In this document: piece after piece, positions 26,641 to 39,075 of the stretch
Layout: the number at the start of each line of letters is the position of its first letter
Numbering within the stretch: the first letter of the stretch is position 1
NCBI GenBank assembly: GCA_036172225.1
Contig: CM069924.1
Coordinates: forward strand, 34,525,926-34,589,925
DNA length: 64,000 nt
Origin: Cryptocoryne crispatula var. balansae
Taxonomy: Eukaryota > Streptophyta > Magnoliopsida > Alismatales > Araceae
Direction: 5' to 3'
Program-made: the position numbers and the translations under genes
Notes under the pieces: generated by a model
The model's database searches: none
Seen by the model: the letters and a program-made list of their open reading frames with translations, nothing else
Told to the model about the DNA's origin: nothing

Positions 26641-28200
26641 GGATTGATCCACATCAACCTATTTCCCCTTAAAAGGAGCATTCACACATATCATAGGAGC
26701 TTCTATATTTAATATGAATAAACTATTATCAAGTTTCCACTAGCAAACACTTTTCTATTTCAAGTTGAAAAAATAATTATCATTTCCATAACTCATAATA
26801 AATCAAAATTTATTTAAGCAAGAAATAATAGACAATGTTATTGGTTATAAAATGATATAACAACAATCTTTAGGATTGAGACATCCCTAGTAGGATACCT
26901 AAGGTTTGTTTCTCTTACTAGTAATATTGCAACTTTTGCACATTTTCACATATGTAGGCCAACCTATTCTTTATTAAGTCTACGCTTGCAACTGCTTGTA
27001 GATATAAGATACATATCTAGTATTTATACCAAGAGATGTGTAACTAGTATCATATACGATGATATACACATATAGTATCTAATATCATGATGTGTATATT
27101 TATGACAAGTAAATATCAATAATTGAGATATTTAAAGCTTCTCTAATCTCCACGTATGCTTTCACTGCAAGATAATTTGTAGTTCATCTTCCATTGACCA
27201 TCATCATGGTAGTGAAAGTATTATCCTTTGTCTTATTTAAGCTTTATTTTCTTGAACACCTTCTTGACTTTTAACTTTGACTTCTATAAATGTATAATAA
27301 ATTTATTTCTTCTATTGGTTATACCAACAAAAAGTTTTGAAGAAGTATTTTTTTATCTTGCCCTCAAATAACTTATCTAGATGAGCTATGATGGATCTCA
27401 TATCCATTTATTCATGTTGCCTCTACAACTAAATTTTTTAGAGGCTAACATATAGTTTAGGAGAAACAATTCATCGTTCTTATGAGTTTTAAGGTGAAGA
27501 TCTCATGTTTTCTCACATCATTAGATATTTCAAAAGGTGCTGGCTTCTTAAGCATGTTAACTAATTGGTCAGCTAAAAGAACAATTCTCATGGTTTTAAA
27601 TTAGTCAAGAAGTTCGGGTCAGTGAACCTGTATGCATCCTGTATGTCACGCAATTGTTGGTTTATTATCTAATTTTATAACAAATATATAACAACAAAAT
27701 GATAACAATGTAGGCATTCATGTAAATTAAGATATGGTCTTTTATTATAATTTATGCTCCAAATATTTTTTGATAAAATTGCATAACCCTCATTATGCAA
27801 AAATAGGATATCATGATGGCATCCTAGTGAGAACTATGACCTTATTAAACTTAATGGTGATGACCTTGTGATAGCATAACAAATTACCACATATTTAATT
27901 TGTAGGTAATGTTTGCTAGTTGCAACTCTTAAACTCTTAATCATTTAGTCTTTAGAGTTATAATCTAGTGGTAGCACAACAAATCATATACTATAGTTAA
28001 GTCAAATCCAATTGTTATTTTATAAGTATGGATTCTTCACATAGCCTTTGTGGTAGTACAACAAAGCCATACAAATGATCTACCTCAAAGTTCAACAAAG
28101 TACCTTGGCCATGATCATCTATTCTTTGGTGAATAAGACTGGTGGTAGCACAACAAACTTATCTAATTTAATATTGGCTCAACAAGACCACAACAAAGGA
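26640..28200. repeat. Decayed region upstream of copia remnant with spaced motif
   Basis: The expected gag/protease part of the copia element would lie here on the minus strand, but I recognise no motif. A motif close to TGGTAGCACAACAAA recurs at 27866-27883 (degenerate), 27967-27983, 28048-28065 and 28141-28157, spaced about 80-100 bp, suggesting a degenerate tandem array. Confidence 0.4.
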
Positions 28201-30175
28201 AGGTTACATTAGTCATTTTTAATTTCTCATGTTTACAAACCTAATTTAAACGAGGGATTTTATTTTAGTTTCACTAATATATGTGCTACATATATATATT
28301 AATATATTTGGAATATCATATATCTATGGTATATAGAATAGCACGCAATCACACATCACATATGCAAGAAAAAAGTAGATGATCATGGATCTTAACCCTA
28401 ATTATACAACACTAGAGCCAAAATGATAGGCACCAAAAGGAACTAGCATTTCATGTCGATATAGATGTGTCTCCACTTTCCGAAGAATACTTCTTCAAGT
28501 GGTCCCGCTCTCTCCTTCTCCACACTCTATTGCCTTCTTGTCATTACAAGTGGTTTAAGGGTATGCTTACTATATATATATATCTTAATAAAAAACCTTG
28601 ATTTTAACCAAGGAGAGTATGTAAGTGTAGGGAGGTAGAATTTGCAATTAGACTTGTATAGAGAGAAGAGGAGGCATGCAGCCCAAGAACACATCTCCAT
28701 AACATTAACTTTCATCACATGATAATTAAATTAAGTTTATGATTGTCATTCATCCACACCATCAAACATCCCATATAATTAGTGCGAATAAGCGATAATT
28801 AATTATATGATATAGCACTTATAACATAAAATTATAACTCATAATTTTCAAAGTTTCAAATTTCATGCTTGTTATAATTTTTATGAATCAAATAGCATGA
28901 AATAAATATACAAACATTTTATCTCGCATCAAACAAGCATTATTAAACAATTTTGAATATTCATGCATTCGCAAAGTTATATGATGTATAAAATTAATGT
29001 TCTAGTCACCATTATGTAAAATCACAATTTACAAAGCTATTTTAACATTAATTTCACAAGTTAGGATTTTAAAACAATTTTAAAACCTAACGAAGATAGA
29101 TTTTATGACAACAAAGCTTAAATAATCTAACAGATCATTAAACACTTTAATAATATAATACATGATTTTTTAAAAACTTATAAAATTTTATATTTTTTTT
29201 ACATTTTTTTGAATTTATTTTATTTTTAAACTTTTTAGAAACTAAATAAAAAGCTATGGAATCATATCAAGTTATAGTAGATCTGATAACTAGATCTAGG
29301 ATTTGGCATCGCCAGATCTAGGTGGGTCTAAGGACCATATACTAGGTGTGTGGACTAGCACACACTTTGGCTAGTCAAACCAATGCGTGTTGATCATGAC
29401 TATTTGTCATGGATTTACACCAATGGGGCTTACCAGGACCTGATTATCTAAGTAACCTCATTCCCTTCGCCTGATAAGGGTAGAAGATGGTCACTATGGC
29501 AATGTTTCTACCACTGGCAAATCAGGTGCCAAATTTATGTTTTTCATGGTTAAAAATTCTGAAAAATTGAAATAGAATCTTGGTCCAACCTTATTCCAAG
29601 TATTTCAACCTTATCACCAAAAATGGCAACAATAGCTAGGAAAAAGGAAAGGAATAGGGCACCTCCATGGAGGCCTCCACTATTAGAAAAATTCCAAATC
29701 CAATGCCCAATTTAAACACCTATTGGATCCCCAAGGGACTCCTAACATCACCTTCCCTTGCCTTCCTACTATTCATTTCCCTCCCTCAAAGAAGCTGATC
29801 TTTCGTTGCTATAATCGTACATGCAGTTCATTCGTTCATGTTAAAGTCTTCTTATATAAATCCTTATTGTGACAGTATGATCAGAAGACCCTTGCTTTCA
29901 TCTTTAGGCAATCATTAAATAAGTCAACATTAGAATAGTTCTATTCACTTGACCTAGTGGAGGCCAACAATTTTGATGAAGTCAAGGCAAAAATTTTATA
30001 GCACCACAAAAAGCGTGCTGGTCCAAATCCCTAGTTAGTGTAACACGGATCAGATATAATACAATGAAAATACACCCATGTATAGCTCATTTATAAATTT
30101 TAGAAAATGGTCCAATATTTAGTCAAACATTTTGACATTTTAAAAGTTCAATATATTTTATGAGCAGAGTTTATA
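28200..30175. other. AT-rich intergenic DNA
   Basis: No recognisable gene, RNA or clear repeat. It includes a short TA run near 28570 and long A/T-rich stretches at 28770-29240. Confidence 0.4.
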
Positions 30176-30176
30176 C

Positions 30177-30640
30177 GACTATGCTTTAACAATATGTACC
30201 AAAAATATGGACATACAATCTTTCAAATAAAACCTAAAAAATTATTTATTTACAACATTAACAACCACTACAATCCATACTTAAAAATGCATAATAAACA
30301 TTATTTAAAATATATAATACTTCAAAATACATAATAAAGATCATTTCAAATTGCATAATAAAACTTGAAAATTATATACTTACACTATTTAAATGCCTTT
30401 TCAAGTTGCTATGATTTAAAAATATGTACTAAAAATACGGACATACAATCTTTCAAATAAAACCCAAAAACTATTTATTTACAACATTAACAACCACAAC
30501 AATCCATAATACTTAAAAATGCATAATAAACACTATTTAAAATATATAATACTTCAAAATACATAATAAATATCATTTCAAATTGCATAATAAAACTTGA
30601 ACATTATATACTTACACCATTTAAATGCTTTCTCAGCTTG
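30177..30640. repeat. Tandem duplication, period 230 bp, two copies
   Basis: The ACATACAATCTTTCAAATAAAA landmark at 30211 recurs at 30441, and alignment holds over essentially the whole unit with few substitutions. The second copy merges into unrelated sequence near 30640. Confidence 0.85.
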
Positions 30641-33240
30641 GTTGCTCTGGTGGGATGGTCAAAGGGGGCACAATGCACTAGATGGGTGCTCCACATGTGG
30701 GTGCTCAAAGGGGCTGCTATCTCGGATGGGTGCTTCACTCAAATTTTGCTTGAAGATGCTGCCCACATGTGGGTGCTCCGCAGATGATCTCCTTTTTCGG
30801 CTCTTATGCTTTCTTTGGAGACTTGGTGGATGAGATGTTAGTGTTTATGGTCGCCAGGAGCCAAAAGTTCCAAAATATAGTAGAATGAAAAGAAATAAAA
30901 TGGAGAATGAAAATGACCATCGTACTTTTGAAAGTGGGGAGATTGTTGGGTTCTGACTTCTCCTCTCTTGGCCGGCCGAAAGAAGAGAGTTAAGTGAGTC
31001 TTTTGTCTTCGATCTGATTGAAGCTCCACCTCGGCTAGATTTACCTAAAAATGTCCATAAGGAAACATATAAACAAGTGAAAAGATCATTAGTTCTAGTG
31101 AAAGTGTAGAATCATGCTCCAATTCAAACTTAATCATGCAAAAGGGAAGGAACTGACCGGATTGGGTCTAAATCGCAACCTCTATTTTTGATAGGATTTT
31201 AAGAGGTATGAAGATGCAAAGCTATGGCCTAATGCATGCTAGATGTCGTGATAATGAAAGCTAGAGTGAAAGGGAGGAGTAAATGATTGACCGAAAAGGT
31301 AAACAAACTCAAAAAAATGCAAAACGGGGTCTGCCCCTGTTAGTGCCCCATATATGGTGCACCTGCATAGGTGCCCTGTTAGTGGGGCGCATTGACCAAA
31401 GTTAAAGCACCCCTTTGATGGGGCACTAGGGACTGGTTCTGGCAGATTTTCTTCCTTTTTTCGCGGCGTCGCCCCGGAGTGTAGGATGACCTTAAAGATG
31501 CAAATAAAGCTTCTCCAAATAGCCAATACACAAAAGAAGCTGATGGAAGGGTTATTTGGCACTAGATGTAAGGGAAATAGCTTGTAGAGGCTCTCAAAGT
31601 TGAAAAAAATCATACTTTTGAAGAAGAAAACTGTGGGTTTTTGGGTTTTTCGGGGAGGGTTTCAGGATGGTTTAAGAGCTTGGGGAGTGGTTTTAAGGCT
31701 TTGGGAATGTAGTGGTGGATAAGAAGAAGTGAGGGACAGACTTGGAACCTCCTAAACTTCTAGATGGGGGTCTTTCTACAGCCTAAAAGATGTTAACTTC
31801 ATTCTGGTAGACTATCCCTTCAAAAAGTAACTATGATTTTTTTGGGTTTTGGGAGAGGGTTTTGGAATAGTTTGAGAACTTGGAGAGGAGTTTTAAGACC
31901 TTGGGAGTGTTGTGGTGGATGAGAGGGAAGTTCCGATTTTCCGAAAAACTTAGTTTTCTTGAAAGAATACTCAAATATACTTTATGAAAACAAGAATTTA
32001 GGCTCTCCAACTAGACCAAAATTATGTGTCTACATCTGAGGGTTCATGATTAAGATGGTTTGTCGCTCCCATTCTTTAATGCATTGTTTGCCTCAGAAGT
32101 AAAATCAGTCTCACTTGGAAAACCTTGGTTGACTTAGAAAATAGTTGGTTTGATCCATCATGATTGGAAAGCTCCTAGCTTAACTTGGAGAATCCTCAGT
32201 TTGTCTTTGAAGTAACCCAACATGATTTTAAATGATGTGCTCATATATATTGCCTATAGAATGAAAGCTTTAAGTGCCAAATTAGGCTGATTTTGCATAT
32301 CTACAGTTTGTCTCATCTTGATGTTGGCTTTGAAAAAGAATGATATGTAGTGAAGCGCAATGAATTGTAAAGAAATGTAATGAAACAAAATGGATTGTAA
32401 TAGAATGTAGCAAGGCGAAATGTGTAGATATAGACTCACTCATCAACTTCATCTAACAAGACGGACTTCCTCAAGTCCCCTAGGCAACCACCATGTTCCA
32501 TCCAGCCATCCTATGTTTTAATTGGCAAAGAGATGTGTCATGGGAACGAGAGATGAAAATGAAATGCAACCAACCCCCAACACTATGGGGTAGCCTCGAG
32601 TTGTAGAGTCAGATTTGTTAACCGTTAGTGGCCTTAGTTATTTGGTGAGCTTATACAATGATAGGTTGAAATAATGAAGGTGAACTCATAAAAGTCAAAA
32701 GAATGTCGATTAACCATAGTTGGACTTTCAAGTTCACTCTGATTTTTTGGAATACTTGATCAAGTTTCAAATCAAATAACCTTGCATTCTAAGATGGCTC
32801 TCATGAAGCCTGATAAATGCTACTCGAGCGGCATGAATGCATCAAATCATGGCACTACACTAGAATGGGACATGCATATGCGGAAATCAGTGGGACATGA
32901 AGAGAAACACATGGGATAGGTGAACAAATCGGAAGGCTTGATCATGACCAGATCGAACAACACAGTGGAAAATAAGTTGCCATAGTGGGATAAAAGATGA
33001 TAGAACATAGTGAGACTTGAAGACATGGTGGGATTTAGACATGAAAACATAGAAAAATAAAATAATTACAATGGGATGATGACAAACCATAGTGGGATTG
33101 ACATGAGACGATGGACTTGATAGGAATGTGAAACCACATTGGGACATATAAGTGCTTAAGAAGAAGGTTACTTTGGGAGAACACATGCATAGCGGAACTC
33201 CGCACAGACGATGGGAATTAAAGAAGATACAACAAGGTGA
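30640..33240. other. Intergenic DNA with short repeats
   Basis: No gene recognised. CACATGTGGGTGCTC occurs twice (about 30692 and 30764). A roughly 100-bp G/T-rich segment at 31630-31730 recurs imperfectly at 31830-31930. 31320-31440 holds GGTGCACC/GGGGCGC motifs resembling those near 20246. Confidence 0.45.
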
Positions 33241-35447
33241 AATGATAGGATTTCCCCTATTTCTTTGAGTCTAGGACTCTTGAATTTGAATTTTTTTTTA
33301 GATTTAAGAGATTTATGATTTGGGGCTTTAGATTTGATCTTCATATTCAGTAGGATTTCTGGTTTGGCTAAACTAAAGTTTTCTTTTATCAAGACTTGAT
33401 GTCTTCTATCTTGGAGGTTGATTTGATTTTTTTAGTTTTGATTTTTTATTTTTATTTAGTTTGTTACATTTAAAGTTCATTTGGGATGATACCTATGTTG
33501 AGTCTTGTTTTCAGATTTAATCCTCCTCTTTTTTTTACTTGGTTTTAGTTTAGTTTCAGCATTTTAGCTTTATAGACATATTGGCTTTGATTCATCTTGT
33601 GTGTTAAGATTTGATTCAGAGGACTTTGATTTGCATGAGTCTTATCAAAACTTCCCTTCCCTTTTCCAATTTTAAGTACATCTGAGACTGAGCATGTAGG
33701 ATTCAAGGACCCTGTTGTTTTAAGATTTAATCTGGGGCTTTAATTTTTTTTGAACTTCATGAATTTCGGCCATTTTAGAGTCTTTTAAACTTTGAACCCT
33801 GATTTTGGATTCGAAACCTATTAGCTAGGAATCAATTTCAGATTTAGGCACACTGTCTCTTAATCCTGATTTCAAATCCTTCTCTACTCAGACTCGAAAA
33901 CCTCCTGATTTTTGACTCTTTCAGATTTGCTGCATTTGTCTCCAATTACTCAAGTTCTAAGGACTTTCCATGCTCTTTTTTTCTACTATCAGATTTCAAT
34001 GTATTTTGGCATTCTTGTTGCATGGGGACGTTCAGATATTTCTGGATTCCTTCCTGAATTTCTTGAACTAGGATTCTCTGTTTGGATGTTTTTTAGTATC
34101 TCTGGTTCTTAGGTGCTGGAATTTTACTGTTGTTTGACAGTTTCATAATTTTGTTAGTTTTTTTTCTTTGTTTGTATTTTACTTGCTGCCTGATGCTTAG
34201 AGTGCGCATCTAAGGGTTTAACTTACATGACGTTATCTAATGACTAAAGAAGAATTTGGATCGTGAAGGTAGGAATGATCCATCGCTTTCTATTGTATTA
34301 AAGCTTTTTGCAAGTTTAGTTTTGCAGTGTGTAAATTCTTGGTTGTTAATTTTGAAACTAAAGTTTCATGCATATTCGAGATGCAACCATTTTCCCTGAT
34401 TGGAAATGAAGAAAATCAAAGCTATATTAACATTTTCGCTGGCAAACACGTTTGCGTCATGTTTATTGTTGACCTTGATAGGGGCTTGAGAAGAAGAATT
34501 TCATCGTATTTAACTTGAATGGCCAGATTGCTAGTTCGTTTTGCTGATGGCTGATGCGATTTTAAACTAGATTTGGTGATCCTTTGATCAAGAAGATCTT
34601 CTAGTGGTGCTAGTTTTGACCCTGTGCGCTTGCCCATTATTTAGAAAAGTTGGTATGCTTGATTCTACTTCTGGTCACGGACAAGAAATGTGAACTTCAA
34701 AGTGAAGCTAAAGTTACGTATCAAGATCAATGTGACGCAAGCTTTTGACACTTTTGCATGTTTCAAAGCATTTAACTTTTCTATTGTCTTAATTCATCTT
34801 AAATGTCACTTTAGGATGGCCATGATTTTGAAGTAAAAAAATGCAGGTAGAGCTTAATATGATGTTTTTCCAGACCAGAATTTTAGGCTAGAGGCATATG
34901 ATGCATGTCTAGAGATGACCAGAATAATCTATTATTATCAACCGGAAGAATGATCAGACATAATTGGTTAATCATTTCCTTTTTTAGCAATATTCATGGG
35001 GAACTTAAAATGTAAAATGTTTGAAGACAATGCAGCGATTCATAGTGATAGTTCATTAAGTATAATTTTCTCATTACCTTTGCAACTAAAACTTGAACCT
35101 GTGTGATTATTGAATTGTTTCAAGAAGACTGCTGATATTTTTCTGTCCAGATGACAGAGTGCATGCAGACGTTTGCAGGAAATTAAACTTAATGAGTCAT
35201 TTATTGGTTGAGTTTAAGAATAGTTTTTCTTCTCATGTGTATACTGCATACAGCTGGTATTTTCCAAAAGTTTGTCTTCTGATTATCATTTTGGGCTTTG
35301 TTTCTTCTCTTTTACGGACACATTAATGCTCGTATACACTATCATGAGCTCTATTGCAAAATTGCTTGATTTCGTAACTCCTTTTGTTTTTTTTTCCTTT
35401 CTCTATTCTTTTCATATCCAACTAATATTCTCTTGTGGTTTGGTTTC
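33240..35447. other. T-rich non-coding DNA upstream of the ATPase fragment
   Basis: The plus strand is T-rich with many GATTT words. It might be intron or untranslated sequence of the former ATPase gene that follows, but I found no further exon homologous to it. Confidence 0.35.
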
Positions 35448-35449
35448 AG

Positions 35450-35615
35450 TAGGAAAATAAAGAGTAAAGTAGATTCACTGCTGATTCTGTCTGGTGATGT
35501 ACTGAATGCTATTCCAGGCTCCGAAGTTTCAGCTGATGGTGTAGTTGTTTGATGAACAAGCCATGTTAATGAAAGCATGATAACCGATGAGTCTGCACTA
35601 GTTCTAAAGGAGATC
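35450..35615 (+). pseudogene. Copper-type P1B-ATPase (HMA5/RAN1-like) exon fragment
   Basis: The frame starting right after a TTTCAG acceptor-like sequence reads DSLLILSGDVLNAIPGSEV, then SADGVVV, TSHVNESMIT and SALVLKE. This is the actuator (A) domain of heavy-metal P1B ATPases, which pump copper across membranes. The hallmark TGES loop needed for dephosphorylation is altered to TDES. Where the family has Trp-Gly after VVV there are two consecutive TGA stops (35557-35562). No metal-binding, phosphorylation (DKTGT) or membrane segments are nearby. I call it a decayed single-exon relic. The closest family members are Arabidopsis HMA5 and RAN1/HMA7; which of the two I cannot say. Confidence 0.75.
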
Positions 35616-36099
35616 TTCGTTCCGATGTGTTAGAGATGATGATTTTCAACGGAACTATTGTTATATTTACTTTCTTTATGTGTTTCTTCTTTTCTATGTC
35701 CTCGGTTGAGAGTTCCAATCTTACTCTCTTACTGTAATGTGGCATATGTACTTTCTTGTTTTAATAGTACAAAAGAGTCCTATGTTATTTGACAAAAAAA
35801 GACTTTTCGTGGAGGCTAGCATAGAGCACCGATCTTTGTGGAAAAATGTTAGTTTGAACCATGGTAATTAGCTGGCACTTGAACGGTTGCGTAAATGATC
35901 TACTTTGGATATCTCTTCTCTTCGAACTAAATACAAAATATATGTGAGATTCATTATTGCAATAAAAATAATGCATCAAAATATAATGCACGTGTCTCAT
36001 GTATTTTTGTAGAGTTTGGATCACCTCCATCCAAAGGCGAAGAGAACAACTTCAATTCTCAATGAGAAATGACCACAACCTCAAGTCATTTAAGTGGCA

Positions 36100-36540
36100 G
36101 TTCGGTAACAATTTAGTGAACTGCTACCGAAAAGAGCTGAATCACTACGAACATACTACTAACTCACTATACGTCAATAATGAGTTGTATTAGTTTAGTA
36201 GTGAGTTAGTAAAGTGCCGGTAATGATTCAACAATGATTTGTTAACTCGCTAACTTGCTGCGTAATAGAGTTGAACCACTTGTTGATGTTTTAATAACTC
36301 TCTATCCATCGATAACAAGTTGTATTAAGTTTAATAACAAGTTAGTAAAACGTCAATAATGGATTAGCAATGGTTCACTAACTCGTTACTGAAAAAGACT
36401 GAATCATTATTGACGCTTTATTAAATCGTTACCGAAAAGAGTTGAACTGTTACCGACGTCTTACTAACTCGCTACTGAAGTTAATACAACTCATTACCGA
36501 TGATAGTGGTTCAGCCCTTACCATTATTGAACTATTACTA
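36100..36540. repeat. Dense short-motif array in both orientations
   Basis: Variants of GTTACCGAAAAGAGTTGAA, TTACTAACTCGCTACTGAA and AATACAACTCATTACCGA recur many times, with reverse complements such as TGAGTTGTATTAGTTTAGTA. The arrangement resembles the subterminal region of a DNA transposon, but no terminus was identified. Confidence 0.5.
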
Positions 36541-36569
36541 AACCATCACTCAACTAACCTGGCGTCGTG

Positions 36570-37910
36570 GTTGTTTTTAATTAGAGACTGAGGTTATTCC
36601 CCCTACTTGGGAACTAAGGTGATCTGAACTCATTTATATGTAGATTGAAGAGAGCTCTCCCCTATCTTCAATTGAGGGAAACGGTAGGAGAAGTGCTGAA
36701 ATGACATCATTTCAACACAATAAAGCTTCATGGAGAGAGATTGTCCAAAGCCACTGTGGAATCATAGAATAAGAGAAGGTCGTCGACTATCTGCTGGACA
36801 TGAATTCTCCACTCAGATGGACAGATCTAGACCTGCAATGCTTTACAAGATTATTAATTAATCTCTTCTACTGTCCTCGTGTGTCATTGTTTTCTGCGTC
36901 TGGGTGGATTATCTGCGGTTTCAGTCAGTTAATGCTGACTTTCTCAATTTAGATGATTTTCACGGGAGAAGGACGCAAAACGGAAAGTCAGTCTCAGATC
37001 CTTGCCTAATCGCCATAACCTGGTAAATTATTGTGTGGATCACCTTAGTCTGAGGCATCTCCTCTAATCTTGCCTGAGTTACAGTCACATCTTCTCCCTC
37101 ATTAAATACAATCACGTGAGTTCTCTGTAATTTTTTATTACTAAAATGTATATTATGTTACTAGTAAATATGTTACCAAATATCTTATTTTTTAGTTATT
37201 AACAAAAAAATGACAATTGACTATATTTAATAAGCGAGGGGACGTGGCGGTGACCGATACAGGATTAAGAGAGATGCCTCTGTCCTGCTCTCTAAAGACA
37301 GTGAAAGGAAGTACTGTCCACTTACTTATTATATTAATTAACATCAACCACTGATCACTTACATGTGATAATGCCAATTCTTACTTGAAAGATCAGCACT
37401 TCTGTATTGGTATTTATTTATAGCATGCGCATTCCACGTCAGATCCCAAGTAGATAGATAGATATACATGAACTTGCCCCACTTACGAAGAGCTACAATG
37501 TTTTCTTTGTTTCACATCACAAGTGCTTGATGACAAAACATCTCCAGTAGAATATGCTAGGTTTTGCCTATCATCATGTATACTAATAATAACTAAAATA
37601 CGCATGAAATACTAGAGAAAACGAAAGTTATTTACATTCTTCAAGTTTTTCTTAGTTACAATCTGAAAAAATAAGCACACCCATAACTTGGCTAGCTTGA
37701 TTCAGTTTCAAATGCCATGGTCATCGATTTTATTTCGTTTCAAAAAGTTGTTGGAACTAACCTGGTAAACGAAATGATCTAAACTGGAGGAGACATGTAT
37801 GTTATATCTTAGGTAAGTCAACAATACTGCTTTGATTTGATAACAATTTTTAATAGCTATTAATATGAATAATCATCTATACAGGAGAATATACTACATA
37901 AATATGATAT
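36570..37910. other. Intergenic DNA, nothing recognised
   Basis: No coding homology, RNA gene or clear repeat boundary could be supported. Confidence 0.4.
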
Positions 37911-37916
37911 AAATGA

Positions 37917-38521
37917 AGGGGTTTTTAAACTAGCACTGCTTTTTATTTTTAAAACTAGCATTCTAATTTTTCTTTTCGCAAAACTAGCATTATTTGACCA
38001 AAGTCATTTTCAAAAACTCCGACTTTAGATTAGAATGTTAAAATCAAAGTTCTTAACTCCAACTTTAACAAGAATGTCAGATTTTTCATATCTGATTTTT
38101 ATTAAACACTAATTTTTATCGGTCATTTTTTGAAAAGTCAGAGTTAAAAACTCTAATTTTAACATCTTGGTTTAAAGTTGAATTTTTTGAGTCTAACTTT
38201 AAGATAAAAATATAAAGTTAGACTTTTTAAGTCCAACTTCAATATAAAGTCAAAGTAATATACTCTATTTTTATTTTTTATTTTAAAAAGCAGTGTCTTT
38301 TATACCAACTTTATCATCTTATAACCCTAATTAACAATAAATGTTATTAAATTTTTTAATTTTTAATAAAAAGGTTAAAATCAGATATTTCAAGTTCCAC
38401 TTGCTCAAAGTTGGATTTGGTGTGACCAACTTTGAGGGAAAGGTGCTGGTTTTGCAAAAAGAAAAGCTAGGGTGTCATTTTTAAAAATAAAAAGGATGCT
38501 AGTTTAAAAAAAAAAACCTCC
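37917..38521. mobile_element. MITE with long terminal inverted repeats (about 70 bp)
   Basis: The left end (GGGGTTTTTAAACTAGCA, then TTTTTATTTTTAAAA, then TTTTCTTTTCGCAAAACTAGCA) is mirrored by the reverse complement of 38450-38521. The interior is non-coding and holds smaller inverted copies of an AAAGTTGGA-like word. Long TIRs suggest a Mutator-like MITE. A target duplication could not be fixed. A relative lies in intron 3 of the peroxidase. Confidence 0.7.
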
Positions 38522-38746
38522 AAAAGAACAAGTGAAGAGTAGAGAGGACATTATCGTCTTTGGTGAAAGTCTTTTATTTGCATTAAGTTACGCAATGAGA
38601 CAACTTTAATCGGCTGTTCTTGCTTGTTGAACGTGTTCGATAACTCACGAGCATACACATTTCAAGTAGTGAATCATAAAGAAGAAGGGATAACACATCT
38701 CCAAGTCCATACATGGGCTGAGAACTCGGAACCCGTGCTCCTCGGT

Positions 38747-39070
38747 TCACGACCCCGCAGCTCGGACGGATCTCCCCGTCGTTGCCGGTGAGGACGCCAA
38801 TCGACCCATCTTCACCATCGCAGCTGCAAACCTGCTGTTGAAGAGGAACCCGTTAAAGGCGAACAGCTTGACCTGCGCCGCCGTGCCGGTGCTCGACACG
38901 AGAGCCTGATCGGACTGGAACAGGCCGCGGTTGACGAGGAGATTTCTGTAGTAGCTGGAGTCGAAGGTGGCCGGGCTGGGAGGGTCCATGTCGACTACGA
39001 GTGTTGCGTCTGTGCTTCGCTGCGGGCACTTCTGCTTCAGCTGTGTCGCATAGATAGGGTCCATGCCGGG
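38747..39070 (-). CDS. Peroxidase exon 4, 3' part (after insertion)
   Basis: It begins with MDPIYATQLKQKCP two codons inside and contains the family's FDSSYYRNLL and GLFQSDQAL. The frame changes at about 38802 just after MVKMG. The expected GVLTG...EIR...C...VVN tail is present in the next frame. As written the frame ends at TGA 38747. Confidence 0.88.
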   Translation of the reverse strand, partial: PGMDPIYATQLKQKCPQRSTDATLVVDMDPPSPATFDSSYYRNLLVNRGLFQSDQALVSSTGTAAQVKLFAFNGFLFNSRFAAAMVKMGRLASSPATTGRSVRAAGS

Positions 39071-39075
39071 GTCTG

